Origin: Rhizaria sp. SCN 62-66
Lineage: Eukaryota > Rhizaria, unplaced
Length of the DNA stretch: 28,404 nucleotides
Direction of reading: 5' to 3'
Assembly: GCA_001724265.1 (NCBI GenBank)
Contig: MEDY01000388.1
Location: 1-28,404, forward strand
A program made the translations under genes and the position numbers. Under the pieces are notes generated by a model. That model was given only the letters and a program-made list of their open reading frames with translations. It had not been told where the DNA came from and did not search any database. Of this stretch, positions 1 through 10,493 are shown piece by piece (the stretch's first letter is position 1; every line of letters starts with the position of its first letter).

Positions 1-1
1 T

Positions 2-445
2 GCGCCAATTGGCGCATTTGCGCTGCTGGAGGCTGAGGACACGTTCACGCTCAGCTCGCACGTGCACAACTGCGTCGCTGTGACAAATGCTGTTGTTGCT
101 AGCGGCAATAGGGTGTCTTTGCAGACTGCTGGCCTTCAACCCGTGGCTCCCTCCGTCGTGTGCAACTTTGTGACAAGTTACAAAAGGCTGTTCGACATGA
201 CTCTCACGACCACAGTTGCGGGCGTCAACACGACGTATCCTTTGTCGCTCACAAGCACGCCGCCCGTGTCGTTCCGCTCGCTGACGGACTCTCCGCCTCA
301 GCCCTGTGCTGAGAACGCGGACTGTCTCTCCGGCGTTTGTTTGGCTGACGGAACGTGCGGCAAGGTTAGTGGCGCTGCTGCTTTGTCATTTTCTGCAAGT
401 GCGATGCTTATCACACTGCTGGCTATGTCTCTTTTCTTGATGTAA
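2..445 (+). CDS. C-terminal part of a secreted, probably GPI-anchored surface protein (5' truncated by window)
   Basis: The frame is open to the left edge, so this is the last ~147 codons of a larger gene, ending in TAA. The visible part is mildly hydrophilic and Thr/Ser/Val-rich, as in extracellular beta domains. Near the end there is a compact cysteine cluster with spacing C-x5-C-x4-C-x5-C (CAENADC, SGVC, DGTC), a pattern common in small EGF-like or disulphide-knot modules of protist surface proteins. After a small-residue stretch (GKVSGAA) comes a hydrophobic tail of about 20 residues that runs to the stop with no basic cytosolic end. That is the layout of a GPI-attachment signal, although a C-terminal membrane anchor is also possible. 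I do not recognise the family. Codon use is less GC-biased than in the genes further right. Confidence 0.6.
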   Translation, partial: APIGAFALLEAEDTFTLSSHVHNCVAVTNAVVASGNRVSLQTAGLQPVAPSVVCNFVTSYKRLFDMTLTTTVAGVNTTYPLSLTSTPPVSFRSLTDSPPQPCAENADCLSGVCLADGTCGKVSGAAALSFSASAMLITLLAMSLFLM

Positions 446-947
446 TCATTCCTTGCATATTTGTTTTTGTCGAGACGTTTGTTTTCATGAACGATCTATT
501 TTAAGTCTCTTTACATCAGCAGCAACTTGTGCAAGTGAAGTCTGCACAAGTCATTGTTGCTTATTGTCTTGTTGGATTCATAAGACGGCGTCTTTTCTTT
601 TTCCTCTTTGTATGTTTTTTTTGCTGACAACTGGCGGCAGTCTTGTCATTACCGATGTTGTTGCCGCGCATTATCGTTAAATTTCTTTTCAGATAATAAC
701 TGTCCAGATGCGCGAGTACTAGCGCGACTTTAACCAAATTATACCGAGGTCGAGCTTGTTTAAAATCTTCTCCTGTCCTATGTTTGTTGTTGTTTGTTGT
801 TGTTTAATAACTTGCACCATTTCACTTACGCCTGTTTTTAAATGTCTCAATTTGTTCGATACGCACATATGAAGAACGCGTCGCACGATTGAGGAACACA
901 AACATTCTCTTTTCTATCCTCTCTCAGCAGAATTCATCTGGATTTCC

Positions 948-1172
948 CTAGTCATCTATAACTTCTTTCATTGATCTGCATATGCATCGAATCTCATTTC
1001 GTGCCATGTCTTCCACAAAGTAATCGCTGTGTTGATACCAAGATGACAGTATGTTGGCTATTGTATCCTGATATCTACTCGCTCCATGAATGATGAAACA
1101 CATGAGTCGGAAGTCTGAAATACAATGCAGTTTTGCAGTTTTGTCACGGCAATCACTTTGTGTATTACTCAT
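948..1172 (-). CDS. small ORF of unknown function, 74 codons (doubtful)
   Basis: It begins with a true ATG and ends in TAG. The composition looks like an ordinary soluble protein (mixed Ile, Ser, Arg, Tyr, Cys), not like the low-complexity proteins nearby, and codon use is AT-leaning. Residues 25-74 could form amphipathic helices. No family is recognised. An acceptor-like TTTCAG lies inside the ORF, so it may instead be an exon or a gene relic. A second, non-ATG minus frame follows at 719-901 and may belong to the same relic. It could equally be chance. Confidence 0.2.
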   Translation of the reverse strand: MSNTQSDCRDKTAKLHCISDFRLMCFIIHGASRYQDTIANILSSWYQHSDYFVEDMARNEIRCICRSMKEVIDD

Positions 1173-1186
1173 TCACTATGTAGAAT

Positions 1187-1192
1187 TTTATT
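1187..1192 (-). promoter_or_regulatory. candidate polyadenylation signal AATAAA
   Basis: TTTATT on the plus strand reads AATAAA on the minus strand. It lies about 86 nt beyond the TAG that ends the proposed terminal exon at 1278. I saw no AATAAA between the stop at 1616 and this exon, which favours a transcript that continues to the exon. Confidence 0.4.
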
Positions 1193-1277
1193 TCTCTCGA
1201 TTGAACAATGTATAACGGACCTTTCAACCCCGATTTACGCGCGGCCGCGTCAACTGAGCATCGTTATAACTTATAGC

Positions 1278-1343
1278 CTATGAGGTGGCGTAGGCGCGGT
1301 GCGTCACGGTGTTGTACAGCGTCTGCGCCTTGACAGCGCCATT
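1278..1343 (-). CDS. probable hidden terminal coding exon (21 codons plus TAG)
   Basis: On the minus strand a textbook acceptor (a long T-rich tract ending TTTCTTTAG, AG at 1345-1344) opens into a GC-rich island. This reads N-G-A-V-K-A-Q-T-L-Y and continues to A-Y-A-T-S and a TAG stop. Almost every codon ends in G or C, like the local coding exons and unlike the flanking AT-rich DNA. All possible acceptors in the island are in phase 0. A phase-0 CAG|GTTATT donor exists at 1664/1663 in the upstream low-complexity gene, giving a 320-nt intron and a protein ending ...AELKQ-NGAVK... The donor is weaker than the GTRCGT donors seen elsewhere, so the exon could belong to an alternative isoform. Confidence 0.5.
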   Translation of the reverse strand, partial: NGAVKAQTLYNTVTHRAYATS

Positions 1344-1615
1344 CTAAAGAAAAACAAAAGTAAAAAGCAACATGAAAAAGCATGTTACATGTATCAAAAA
1401 TTATATCAGAAACGCCAGGCTGGCGCTGTGTGAAACACATGTTTCACCTGATCACTTGAAAAACTCGTCATGTGAAATAGAATAAAAATTATTCTAGTAA
1501 TAAACAAAAATATGTATTTTAACCCACTAAATAACTCGTACTAATATAAATTGATTCTTAAGGGCATTGAAACAAGGCTGAAATCACTCCTTTCTCATTC
1601 TCGCAACACTCGCTG

Positions 1616-4531
1616 TTACTCTTGCCCTTGTTCCTGCTCTTGTTGTTTCTCGAGCGCAATAACCTGTTTCAGCTCCGCCGCGTATGCGTCCACCGCGGCC
1701 GGCCCGAACACGCCAACCATCCACTGGTCCATGCTCGACTCCCAGGCGCCCCAGTCGGCCACCAGCGCAGCCACTTCATCGCTCGCCACCTCATCAATCG
1801 CCGCGTCCGAAGCCGTCTCAGCCGTCTCAACCGCCGCAGGCGCTGCCGCTGCCGCGGCGGCGGGGGCGCGGAGCCGGGCGCGGATGCGGGCGCGGATCGC
1901 GGCAGAGCACCCCGCGCGCCAGCGGCACCAGTCAGACATCGACGTCGCGCTCGCACTCGAGGCCGGCGTACTGGGGGGCGGCGCGGTTGAGCTAGAGCGG
2001 GCGCTTGCACTGGCAGCGACGGGGAGAGCAGAAGTGTCAGTGGGGATGGGAGCATTCGCTCTCGCATCGGCGCTTAGAAGAAAAGGGGCAAAAGTAGGAG
2101 CAGGGGTGGCGTACTGATGCTGTTGCTGCTGCTGTTGATACTGAAACTGGTACTGCTGCTGTTGCTGATGCGCGGGGTATTGCTGTGGCTGCTGATACTG
2201 CTGTTGGGAGCCGTGGTCAGGATGCGGCCACTGCTGGCCCTGATGTGGCTGTTGCTGCTGCCACGGTTGCTGCTGCCACGGTTGCTGCTGCCAATTAGGC
2301 TTTTGCCACGGCGGCTGTCCACTGTGAGCGGCGCTGTCGTCAACAACACGGCCCCCTGTCTCAGCGCTACCCTGAGCAACACCGTTGGCGTCGTCGCTGC
2401 CGCTGCTGCCGCTGATGACGCCGCCCTCTGGCCGCCAGAGCCCCGCGGGTCGGCTCGCAACGCCCAGCACTTCCGTCACGCTGCTGAACGCCACGCTCCT
2501 TCCGGTCCCAGCAGCAGTGGCAGCAGCAGCGCTTGCACCAGCAGCAGCAGCGGTAGCAGCGTTGTCGCTGGAGCCGGTGCTGCTGCTGCCGCGAGGTGTC
2601 GTAGCATCACCGAACCGAAGGCTCGGCTTGACAGTGCTAGTATTGGCACTGCTGCTGTTGCTGCTGTTCACGATGCTCCTGTTGACGCCGATGCCCCGGG
2701 CTCCCGCAAGCATGGCCACCTCGCCCGTGCTGAGCGTGCCCTGGCCGCGCGCCCGCGCCAGTCCACTTGCGCCCGCGCCCCCGGCGGCGGCGGCGGCCGC
2801 GGCGGCCGCAGCGGGAGCCAGAGTGACCGTGGGCAGGCCGAGCCGGCGCGAGAGAGCCTGGGTGGGCGCCCAGGGCAGGCGCAGGCGGGTCGCGGTCACG
2901 GTGCGCGCGGGAGAGCCCTTACTAGCGCCACTGCCAGTCCCACCGCCCCTGCTGTCGGCGGTGGTGGAGGTGTAGCTGCCGTAGCAAGCCCCGCGGGCGG
3001 CGCGGCCGGCGGCCCTCAGAGCCAGCGCCACGGCCGCCTCCGTCACAGCCTCCGCCTCAGCGTCGGCCTCAGCGTCGGCCTCGGCCTCAGCCTTAGTAGC
3101 GCCTGAGTGGGACTCGGCAGCGGCGGCAACGGCGGCGGCGGCGGCGAGCGCGGCGGCGGCCGTGGCCAGCGACAGCGCCGCGGCAGCGGCGGCCGCGGTG
3201 GCGGCGGCAGCGCGGCGGGCCGAAGGAGCCCGATCGGGGGAGCCCAGCTTCTGCTGCTGCTGTTGCTGTTGAATCTGTAGCTGTAGCTGTTGATGCATCT
3301 CTCGCGCGCGCTGCGACTGCGCCGGCGATTGCAACTGGATCAGCGACTGCTGCTGCTGCTGTTGCAGCGCTACCGGCGCGGGCGGGGGCAGAGGTCGGGC
3401 CAACAGCGCGGCGGCGGCGGCGGCCCGCAGGCCTCGGGGCAGCGAGGCCGCCACCAGCGACGCCGCAGCCGCCACTGCAGCCTGGGGCAGCGCGGCGCAG
3501 GCTCCGGCGCTGGCGCTGGAGCTGGCGCTGGGGACTGTAGATGCAGGCGCGGTGTCGGTGCTGTCCGAGACTGCGAGTGGGGCAGTGCGGAGCGTCGGCA
3601 TAGAGGGAGGAAGACAGGATATCAGCGAGGTCCGGTTACTCGCCCCGACCGCAGTCGCGCTCGAGTCCACCACAGCACGGTTAGCGCTTGTACTGTCCTC
3701 CCGGTCAGTCTTACCGTCGCTATCAGTATCGCTGTGATCGTCGCTGCCGCTGCCGCTGCCGCCGCCGACGCCGCCTCGGCCGCTCGAGTGAGGGCCGTGG
3801 CCTGGCAGCCCGTGGCCGAAGGAGCGCATGCGCTGCCTCAGCGCAGCGCCCCTAGCCTCCGCGGCCCCCGCGGCGGCCGCGGCAACCGAGCCCGGCACTG
3901 AGGCCGTCGCCAGCGCACTGCAGGCTCGCGACAACTCTGCCGCGGCTGCGGGCACGGCGGCTGAGGCGTTGGCTGATGCGTGGGCGGTGAACGCCGACGG
4001 TGCCGTTGGTCCGACGACTCGAATCACCACGACCCCCCCGCTCGCGCTCGCACTCGCACTTGAGCCAGCAGCAGCAGCATCGCCAGCGCCTGTGCCGGCC
4101 GCGGCGGCCCCACTGGCGGCCAGCGCGGCGGCCAGCAGCGGCGCCAACGCCGGCTGAGCCTGCGCGAAGCTGCTCATGTCGTCGCCGTCCATCAGAGACA
4201 GCAGCGAGGCAGAGAGCGCGGGTGGGCGGAACCGCGGCGCGCGCTGCTGCTGCTGATGATGATGATGAGGAGGAGGAGGTTGATGTTGCTGCTGCATAGA
4301 CAGGGGCTGAGAGCGGGTTGCAGTGGCCGATGGGAACTGTCGGGGACTGAACCCGCTGCTGCTAGCGGTCATGTAATGCGTGCTGCGTTTTGTTGGCGCG
4401 CCAAATATAAAGTCGTCGTTGTCGCCGTCGCCGTCGCCGGCGTTGCCACGGCCGCCGCGAGCGCTGCGGCCGCCGCGGTCGCCTCCGGGGCCTGGGCCGG
4501 CGGTGCCGGAGGTCCGCTTCAAGCGATGCAT
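1616..4531 (-). CDS. RGG/Gln-rich low-complexity protein, unknown function (~971 aa)
   Basis: The start is the first ATG (4531) after a strong acceptor-like tract ending CCGCACAG at 4565. The open frame extends 18 nt further to a GTG, but no upstream ATG was found, so the 33 nt before the ATG are taken as 5' UTR. The N-terminus is Gly/Arg-rich with RGG-like repeats, then a short acidic D/N run and a His/Gln/Pro-rich segment. The middle is Ala-rich with an AEADAE-type repeat. Residues ~700-850 are a Gln/Tyr/Pro/Trp-rich prion-like stretch. The last ~40 residues (D-W-G-A-W-E..., W-M-V-G-V-F-G) look folded. RGG plus Q/Y-rich segments resemble RNA-binding or condensate proteins, but no domain is recognised. 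The model ends in TAA at 1616; splicing to 1278-1343 would replace the last 15 residues. Confidence 0.6.
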   Translation of the reverse strand: MHRLKRTSGTAGPGPGGDRGGRSARGGRGNAGDGDGDNDDFIFGAPTKRSTHYMTASSSGFSPRQFPSATATRSQPLSMQQQHQPPPPHHHHQQQQRAPRFRPPALSASLLSLMDGDDMSSFAQAQPALAPLLAAALAASGAAAAGTGAGDAAAAGSSASASASGGVVVIRVVGPTAPSAFTAHASANASAAVPAAAAELSRACSALATASVPGSVAAAAAGAAEARGAALRQRMRSFGHGLPGHGPHSSGRGGVGGGSGSGSDDHSDTDSDGKTDREDSTSANRAVVDSSATAVGASNRTSLISCLPPSMPTLRTAPLAVSDSTDTAPASTVPSASSSASAGACAALPQAAVAAAASLVAASLPRGLRAAAAAALLARPLPPPAPVALQQQQQQSLIQLQSPAQSQRAREMHQQLQLQIQQQQQQQKLGSPDRAPSARRAAAATAAAAAAALSLATAAAALAAAAAVAAAAESHSGATKAEAEADAEADAEAEAVTEAAVALALRAAGRAARGACYGSYTSTTADSRGGGTGSGASKGSPARTVTATRLRLPWAPTQALSRRLGLPTVTLAPAAAAAAAAAAGGAGASGLARARGQGTLSTGEVAMLAGARGIGVNRSIVNSSNSSSANTSTVKPSLRFGDATTPRGSSSTGSSDNAATAAAAGASAAAATAAGTGRSVAFSSVTEVLGVASRPAGLWRPEGGVISGSSGSDDANGVAQGSAETGGRVVDDSAAHSGQPPWQKPNWQQQPWQQQPWQQQQPHQGQQWPHPDHGSQQQYQQPQQYPAHQQQQQYQFQYQQQQQQHQYATPAPTFAPFLLSADARANAPIPTDTSALPVAASASARSSSTAPPPSTPASSASATSMSDWCRWRAGCSAAIRARIRARLRAPAAAAAAAPAAVETAETASDAAIDEVASDEVAALVADWGAWESSMDQWMVGVFGPAAVDAYAAELKQVIALEKQQEQEQGQE

Positions 4532-4564
4532 CGGGGGGTGACGGGACACGCGCGAGTCCGGACG

Positions 4565-5167
4565 CTGTGCGGAAAATAAAAAAGAAGTTAATTGTGAGCA
4601 AATTGACGGAATGTCAAGGTTTCAGTTCGATATCTAGTGAATAAGAGGCTTAGATTGGTGCTTAGGTCAGATCTAGGTGTCGAGGTTTTCGAGGCTGGTG
4701 GCGACGAGGACGGGGGTACTCGACAAAAACACAATCGACACTCGCGCAAACTTCCGTCAACAAGGATATCGTGTGTCTGCCAGATTACAATGTGGTGCCT
4801 CGTTTATAATATTTTTAAGTAATTTCTACCAGACTTTTATTACCTCTCACCCCCTCGTTCTTCTTCCCTCTCCGCTCTCCGGCCTCGCCCTCCACCTTGC
4901 CCCCTCTATCTCCTCGCTACAGCACGGCCAAGCAGCTTGAACCCTGTGTATTTGCGTCTGCTGCGTCGTCCTTACGCTTGCCTTGACTCCCACGCACACA
5001 GGCAGTCAGTGCCACAGTGCCAGTTGTGTCGCACAGCGCAGAGACAGCCAGCGCTTTTCAGAATCTAAGACTGGGCTTTGCTTTGCCCGCCCTAACCTCG
5101 TAACAGCAAACAGTCGTCGTAATAACGCGCTTAACAACGACTGCTGCAGCCTCACACTTCTCCCCGC
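4565..5167. promoter_or_regulatory. divergent promoter region between the RGG/Q-rich gene and the PH gene
   Basis: About 600 bp between two divergent starts. The left edge is a minus-strand acceptor-like T-rich tract (4565-4595). A pyrimidine-rich plus-strand block (about 4845-4920, almost all C and T) is followed by mixed sequence up to the ATG at 5168. No clear TATA box or CCAAT box was found. The region must contain both transcription starts and probably a short 5' UTR exon for the minus gene, whose donor I could not place. Confidence 0.45.
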
Positions 5168-7681
5168 ATGAGCTACCAGTCCGGTCGTGTACGTAACCAA
5201 TCCCTAACAATCCTCCCATGAAATCTCTCTCAGTCCTTCGCCACTCGACTCACTCTCCTGCCTCTCGCTTCCTTGCTTTTCCCACCCTCTGCTTTCTCCG
5301 CTTTCCTGCGCAGCCTGTGGAGGACGACAGCGCGAGCGAGGACGACTACACCACGGGCGGCCTCTTCTCCGCCGCCGCCGCCGAGCCGCAGTCCCCCTAC
5401 CTCGCCCCGCACCAGCTGTACTCCACCCCTGGCCCCGGCAGCGGCCCCGGCTACGGCGGCGGCTACGGCGGCGGCTACCCCGCTGGCCCCGCCTCCTCCT
5501 CCTCGTCCGCCGCTGCGGCCTCGGCCGCGGCGCTGCTGGGCGCGGCGGCGCGACCCGAGCTGCAGGGCTGGCTCTGGAAGCGCGACCCGCGGGGGCCTGA
5601 CTGGCGGCGGCGGTGGTTCCAGCTCATCGAGGGGCGCCTGCACTACGCCAAGGCGCCCGACGGGGCTCCGCTGGGCGCGATTCAGCTCTCGCGCGCGCTT
5701 GCAGCCGAAATGCCCAACCTACCCACTACGGTCACCCTCCCGCTGCCGCAGCCGCAGCAAGCGTCTAGCGTCAACCCCGCGAACCCTGCCTCGAGCTCTA
5801 GCTCTGGCGCTGGCGCTGGCGTTGGCGTCCCCGCGCCCGCGCTCGCGCCGCCCACGGCCCGCACGGCGGCCGAGGGCTTCCCTCTGCGCATCGACGTGGG
5901 GTCCCGCGTCTACATGCTGCGCGCGCCCACCGACGCCGAGCGCCGCGCCTGGGTCGAGGCCATCGTCCCGCTCTCGCGCGCGCACGCGGAGACGGCGCGC
6001 TTCCTCGACGCCGCCGCCGCCGTCGCCGCCGCCGAGCGCGAGCGCGCACTGGCCGCCGCGGCGCGCGCGCGCCCGCTGCTGGCGCTGTCAGCCGCGCTGC
6101 TGCACGCGACGCCGGGGCTCGTCCACCTCGCACGCTTCGCGGCCAGGGCCAGGGCCAGGGCCCGGGGGCTGGCCGGCGCAGCCGTCGCGGGCGCGGCGGG
6201 ACTTGCAGGCGCTGTTAATGGGAGTAGTGGGCCTGGCAGGGCCGAGCCAGGGCCGCTGGACGCGGCGGCGGCCGAGACTGCCGATGGACAGGTACGTTAG
6301 AATGCGATATAAAATATCAAGATGTCGATATTTCTAAACAGTTTTAATTTAATTATTTTATAGCTATATTTGTATCACGTCTTAATTCTCTACTTCACGT
6401 TGTTTTGTCCTCGCAATGATCTCCTGACTCTCCCTCTGACCGACGACTTGGTTTAACAATAACAATATTGTTTCTTTTTTTAGGAACTGGTCGCTTGGGA
6501 CGTGGAGCTCGGCAGCAGCAGCGGCGGCGGCAGCGGCAGCGACGACTACTACAACAACAACAACTCCAGCCATGACGACGACGAGTACGATGCGTGCGAA
6601 AGCGGGGAGAGTGCTCGCGACCGCCGCCGCCGCCGTCGCGCGCTGCGGGCCGCGCGCGCCGCCGCTGACGCCGCCGTGGAAGAGGCTGCTGCGCTGCGCG
6701 AGGTGCGCTGGGAGCAGGCCCTGCTGTCCTTGTCGAACAGCAGCACCACTAACGCTGACGGCGGCGCTGACAGCGGCGCTGACGGCGGCGACCAGCAGAG
6801 CGGACAGCTGACCCTACCGCACAGTCTTAGCGCCGCCGCCGCTGCCGCCGCCGCCCCCGCGGCCGCAGCCGAGGTGGCGGGCCCGGCGCTGCTGGTGCCC
6901 GCGGGCGCGCTGCTGCCGCCGTGCGGGCCGCTGGCGCTGCCCCAGCTGTTGTCGCTGCCGCGCGCGCACAGGGCCGCTCGCGCGCGCAGGCTGCTGCGCG
7001 CCCGCGCCGCGCGCCACTGGCAGGCGCTGCTGCTACTCTGGTCGCGCCTCGAGGCGCTCGCGCTGCTGGCCAGGCAGGCCGACGCCGCGGAGGAGGCGCT
7101 GCTGCGGCCTGCCGCCGCGCCCGCGCTGCGTGGTACGTGCTATGAAGCTATGCGATACGATGCGGCATGGAAACAATTGATGAGATATCTCGATGAAATC
7201 AGTTTACTTTAAAGTATATCTTTGTAATTGATTTTGAATTTTGGATGATAATTATTTGAACTATTTTGTAAATCGCTCATCTTGTCTCTATCCCCTTGGT
7301 TTTGTCTCTCTTTGTTTCCCCCAAGGCCGCCCTCCGGCCGCGCCAGCAGACGCCGAGGCCGACGCCGTGGTGGCCGCCGCAGCCGCGCAAGGCAGTTTGG
7401 GCGCGCTCCGCCTGACGGTGCGCCGCCGCTGGCTCTCGCTTGCGCTTACCGCCCTCCGCGGCGACTCGGTTCACAGCTCTAGCAATGGTAGCAACAGCAA
7501 TGTTGGCGGCGGCGGCGGCGGGAGAAACGGCGGCGAGTGCACTCTAGGCAACAGCGCCGCGCTGCGCGGCGCGCTGGGGCTAGCCCTGTCCCAGGTCGCG
7601 GGGCTGGTTTCCGCGCTGGAGACAGCTGAAGCCGAGGCCGCCGCAATGGCCCGTGCCGCACTCACTTATAGCTCTACCATC

Positions 7682-7743
<62 letters not shown>

Positions 7744-10192
7744 CGCTCTCACGACCCGCGGCATTGCTGCCGCCGCCCCTGCTGCTGCTTCTGCTAACGC
7801 CGCCGCCGCCGCTGACGTGGCCGTGGCCAGCAGCGGCTTCGGCGCGGCGCCTCTGTTCGCGGTCTGGTCACAGCTGTTGCTGCCGCTGTCCCAGCGCGTC
7901 TTCGCGCTGCTGCTGCCCGCTCACCGCGCCTTCCTGCGCTCCGCCTCCGCGCGCGCGGCGCTGCTGCGGACGCCCTGCTACGAGACGCCCGCGCTCTCAG
8001 GCGTCCTTCTGGCCGCCGTCGCCGCCGCGGAAAGCTCCGACACCGCCGCCGGCGACTCCATGGGCGTCGGCCTTGGTGGCGGCCCCGGCCTCGGCGGTGG
8101 CTCGATTGGCGGCGGCGGTGGTGGCAGCGGCGGCGGCGGTGGCGTGGGTTATGGCAATGACAACGGCGACGACAACAACGAAGACGAGTACGACTGGGAA
8201 TACACCGCTACGAGCAGCAACGCCAGCGCCCCCTCAGACCGTGTAAGGGGGGCGCGCGCCGCGGGTAGCGAGTGGCTTGAGGGCTGGTTCGCCACCGGGT
8301 CTTGGGCCCGGGCGTGGAATAAGCGCATCACTGCCCTGCCGCAGGCCGTCACCCTTTACCTCCAGCAGCAGCAGCAGCAGCAGCAGCATGCCAACGCCAA
8401 GCCCACCGACGCGTCTGCGCCCCCGCCGCCATCGTTGACCGCGGGCGACATCGCAGGTCTCGTGCTCCGCGTGCGGGCGTCGCTGTCGGCGCGCTACGCG
8501 CGGCCCGAGCCCGCCCGCGCGCTCGCCGCCTCGGCCGCGCTCTGGCGCGCGACCGAGGGGCTGCTGCGGCGCGCGCTTGCGCTCACGGTTACCGCCACCG
8601 CGGCCGGCAGCAACAGCAGCGGCGCCGAGGGCACGGTGCTGCCGGTGGCGCTGCTGCTCGCGGCCCCCGGGTCCCCCGCCGTCGCCGCCGCGTCGCCCGC
8701 CGCAGCTGCCGCCGCTGCCGCTGCCGCAACGGCTGCCGCCGGCTCTGGCTCTGGCTCAGGCTCAAGCACTGCTGGTGCCGCTGCGGCGGGGGCGGCGGGC
8801 GGCGCCGCGGTGCCCGGGCTGCTGCTGGGGCCCGCCGCCGCCGCCACCACCGCCGCCGCGGCCGCGCCGCCGCCCCTCGTCGTGTGCGCCACCAGCAGCA
8901 GCTACGGCCGTTCCACCTACAGTCCCAATGCAGACAAAGCTGCGAGTACGAGTGCTGCTGGCGTGGTCAAGGCGAGGCCCGTGGCGCTGCTCGGCAAGGT
9001 GGTGGCCGCTCTGGCTGCGGCCGCCGCGGCGGGCGCTGGCGCGGGCGCGGGCGCGGGCGCTCCTGTCACTGCTTCAGCCGCTGCAGCGCAGCAACAACAG
9101 CTGCAGCAGCAGAGGCATATGCTGGCGACTCGCTCGCTGTCGCAGTCCCAGCTGCTGTCGCCGTCCCACGCACAGGCGCAGGCGCAGGCGCACCAGAACC
9201 AGCAGCAGCAGCAGCAGCAATCGCGGCCGCAGTCCCAGTCCTCCGCGGCGGCCCTTTCGCACGCGCAGAGCCCGGGGACCGTGCCGCCCGCGGCCCACGG
9301 CCACGGCCACGGCGCCGCCAAGTTCAACACCGCGGCGGGCACCCACGGGCACGCGCACGGTACTCACGGCGCCCACAGCGGCGGCGGCGGCGGCGGCAGC
9401 GGCGCGGTGCCGCCGGCGGTCGCGCGCTCGCTCTCAGTCTCCAACATCAACAGCAACGCTGCCGCCGGCCCCAGCCACGCGCAGGCGCAGGCGCAGGCCC
9501 ACGGGCACAGTCTGAGTCACGGCGGGCTCGGCGTCGGCCTCAGCCACGGCCTCAGCCGCGGCGCCGGGCTGAGCGGCAGCGTCAGCAGCGGCCTCAGCGG
9601 CGGCATGAGCGGCGGCATGAGCGGGCTCAGCGGCGTCAGCGTCCGCCAGGCGCGCGCCGCCGCGGCCGCCGCGCTCGAGAGCGAGACCGCGGCGGGGCTG
9701 GCCGTGTGGGGCGCCGTCGACCTGGGCGAGGCCGAGCCTGCCAACAGCAGTGGTCCAGCGCACCGCCATAGCAGCAGCAGCAGCAGCAGCAGCGGGGGCG
9801 GGGGCGGGAATGCCGGTCCCCACACGGCGACGACGCACGCCACGGGCATCCCCGAGGGGATTGAAGACGACGAAGACGACAGCAAGAAGCAGAGTGCAGC
9901 GCCTGCCGGCGGCCTAACTTCCGCGCCTGCGGGCGGCTTGTCTTCCCGGTGGACGAACAAGGACCACCTGTTTGCCGCCGACGACGACGACGAAGGCACC
10001 GCCCCCCGCACCGCCGCCGCGAGCGGCAGTGCGACGACGACGACGAGAGTCAAGGCGGGGGCTGCGGAGCCTGAGACGGCGACTGCGGCTGCTGTCAATG
10101 TTGCGGACGCCGAAGCGAACTTGCTCGAGAGTCTGCTGGCTGAAGAGGACGACCTCGGTGCAGCGGTGGACGCCCTTGTCAACGGCGTGTAA
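5168..10192 (+). CDS. PH-domain protein with low-complexity tail, four exons (~1504 aa)
   Basis: Proposed exons are 5168-5188, 5314-6291, 6484-7132 and 7326-10192. The first encodes only MSYQSGR and ends at a GTACGT donor in phase 0. Introns of 125, 192 and 193 nt all start GTACGT and end in AG, with frame preserved through every junction (phases 0, 0, 1). Residues ~89-230 form a PH domain: LQGWLWKR at the first strand, RRRWFQL next, and the invariant Trp of the C-terminal helix (RRAWVEAI) at ~220. A loop of roughly 60 low-complexity residues is inserted before the last strands. PH domains bind phosphoinositides or proteins at membranes. After the domain come Ala/Arg-rich helical segments, Asn, Gln, Gly and Ser runs, Ser-His-Gly repeats and an acidic C-terminus; none is a recognised domain. 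It ends in TAA and converges on ALG8. An alternative start at 5218 would read through the first acceptor. Confidence 0.7.
7682..7744 (+). repeat. (AAC)21 microsatellite encoding poly-Asn
   Basis: Twenty-one uninterrupted AAC codons in the last exon of the PH gene (residues ~669-689). No synonymous AAT interrupts the tract, so it looks recently expanded or unstable rather than maintained as old protein sequence. Confidence 0.95.
8363..8386 (+). repeat. (CAG)8 encoding poly-Gln
   Basis: Eight uninterrupted CAG codons in the PH gene. Shorter, interrupted CAG tracts occur near 9100 and 9200 in the same exon. Confidence 0.9.
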
Positions 10193-10325
10193 ACACTCAG
10201 CAGCACGCCGCTACGATACCAAGGTTTGCAACGTGTAGACGGACGCAAATGATATTCTACATCTTTAAAGAGAAATAATATGTCTTGATTATTAATAGTA
10301 CCGCTAAATCTATTACTGACTGTAT

Positions 10326-10331
10326 AATAAA
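10326..10331 (+). promoter_or_regulatory. candidate polyadenylation signal AATAAA
   Basis: AATAAA lies 134 nt past the TAA of the PH gene, within the 301-nt gap to the convergent ALG8 gene. The position is reasonable, but the hexamer can arise by chance in AT-rich DNA. Confidence 0.4.
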
Positions 10332-10493
10332 CATTCATCACTATGTATTCAATACGACAATATCTCATGCAAACCGTACTTCTCAACTTATCATCACTTG
10401 ATTCAGCGAGTCTACACAGGCCACCAAAGGCTAGCAACGGTTGTAAATATGACAGATAAAAGACTACGACACTCCTCAGAGTAAATAGAAGCT

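Larger units (their letters stand above)
446..1277. other. AT-richer spacer, 3' flanks of two convergent genes
   Basis: No confident gene. It should hold the 3' UTR of the surface-protein gene (+) and, from the right, the 3' UTR of the minus-strand gene ending near 1278. A short GTT-rich stretch (about 782-805) and a GC-rich patch with a NotI-like GCGGCCGC (about 1239-1250) stand out. One ATG-started minus ORF (948-1172) is listed separately. Confidence 0.6.

Noticed and set aside
453-680. 75-codon plus-strand ORF after the surface-protein gene
   Set aside because: Cys/Phe/Leu-rich from T-rich DNA, no recognisable start context; most likely the 3' UTR.
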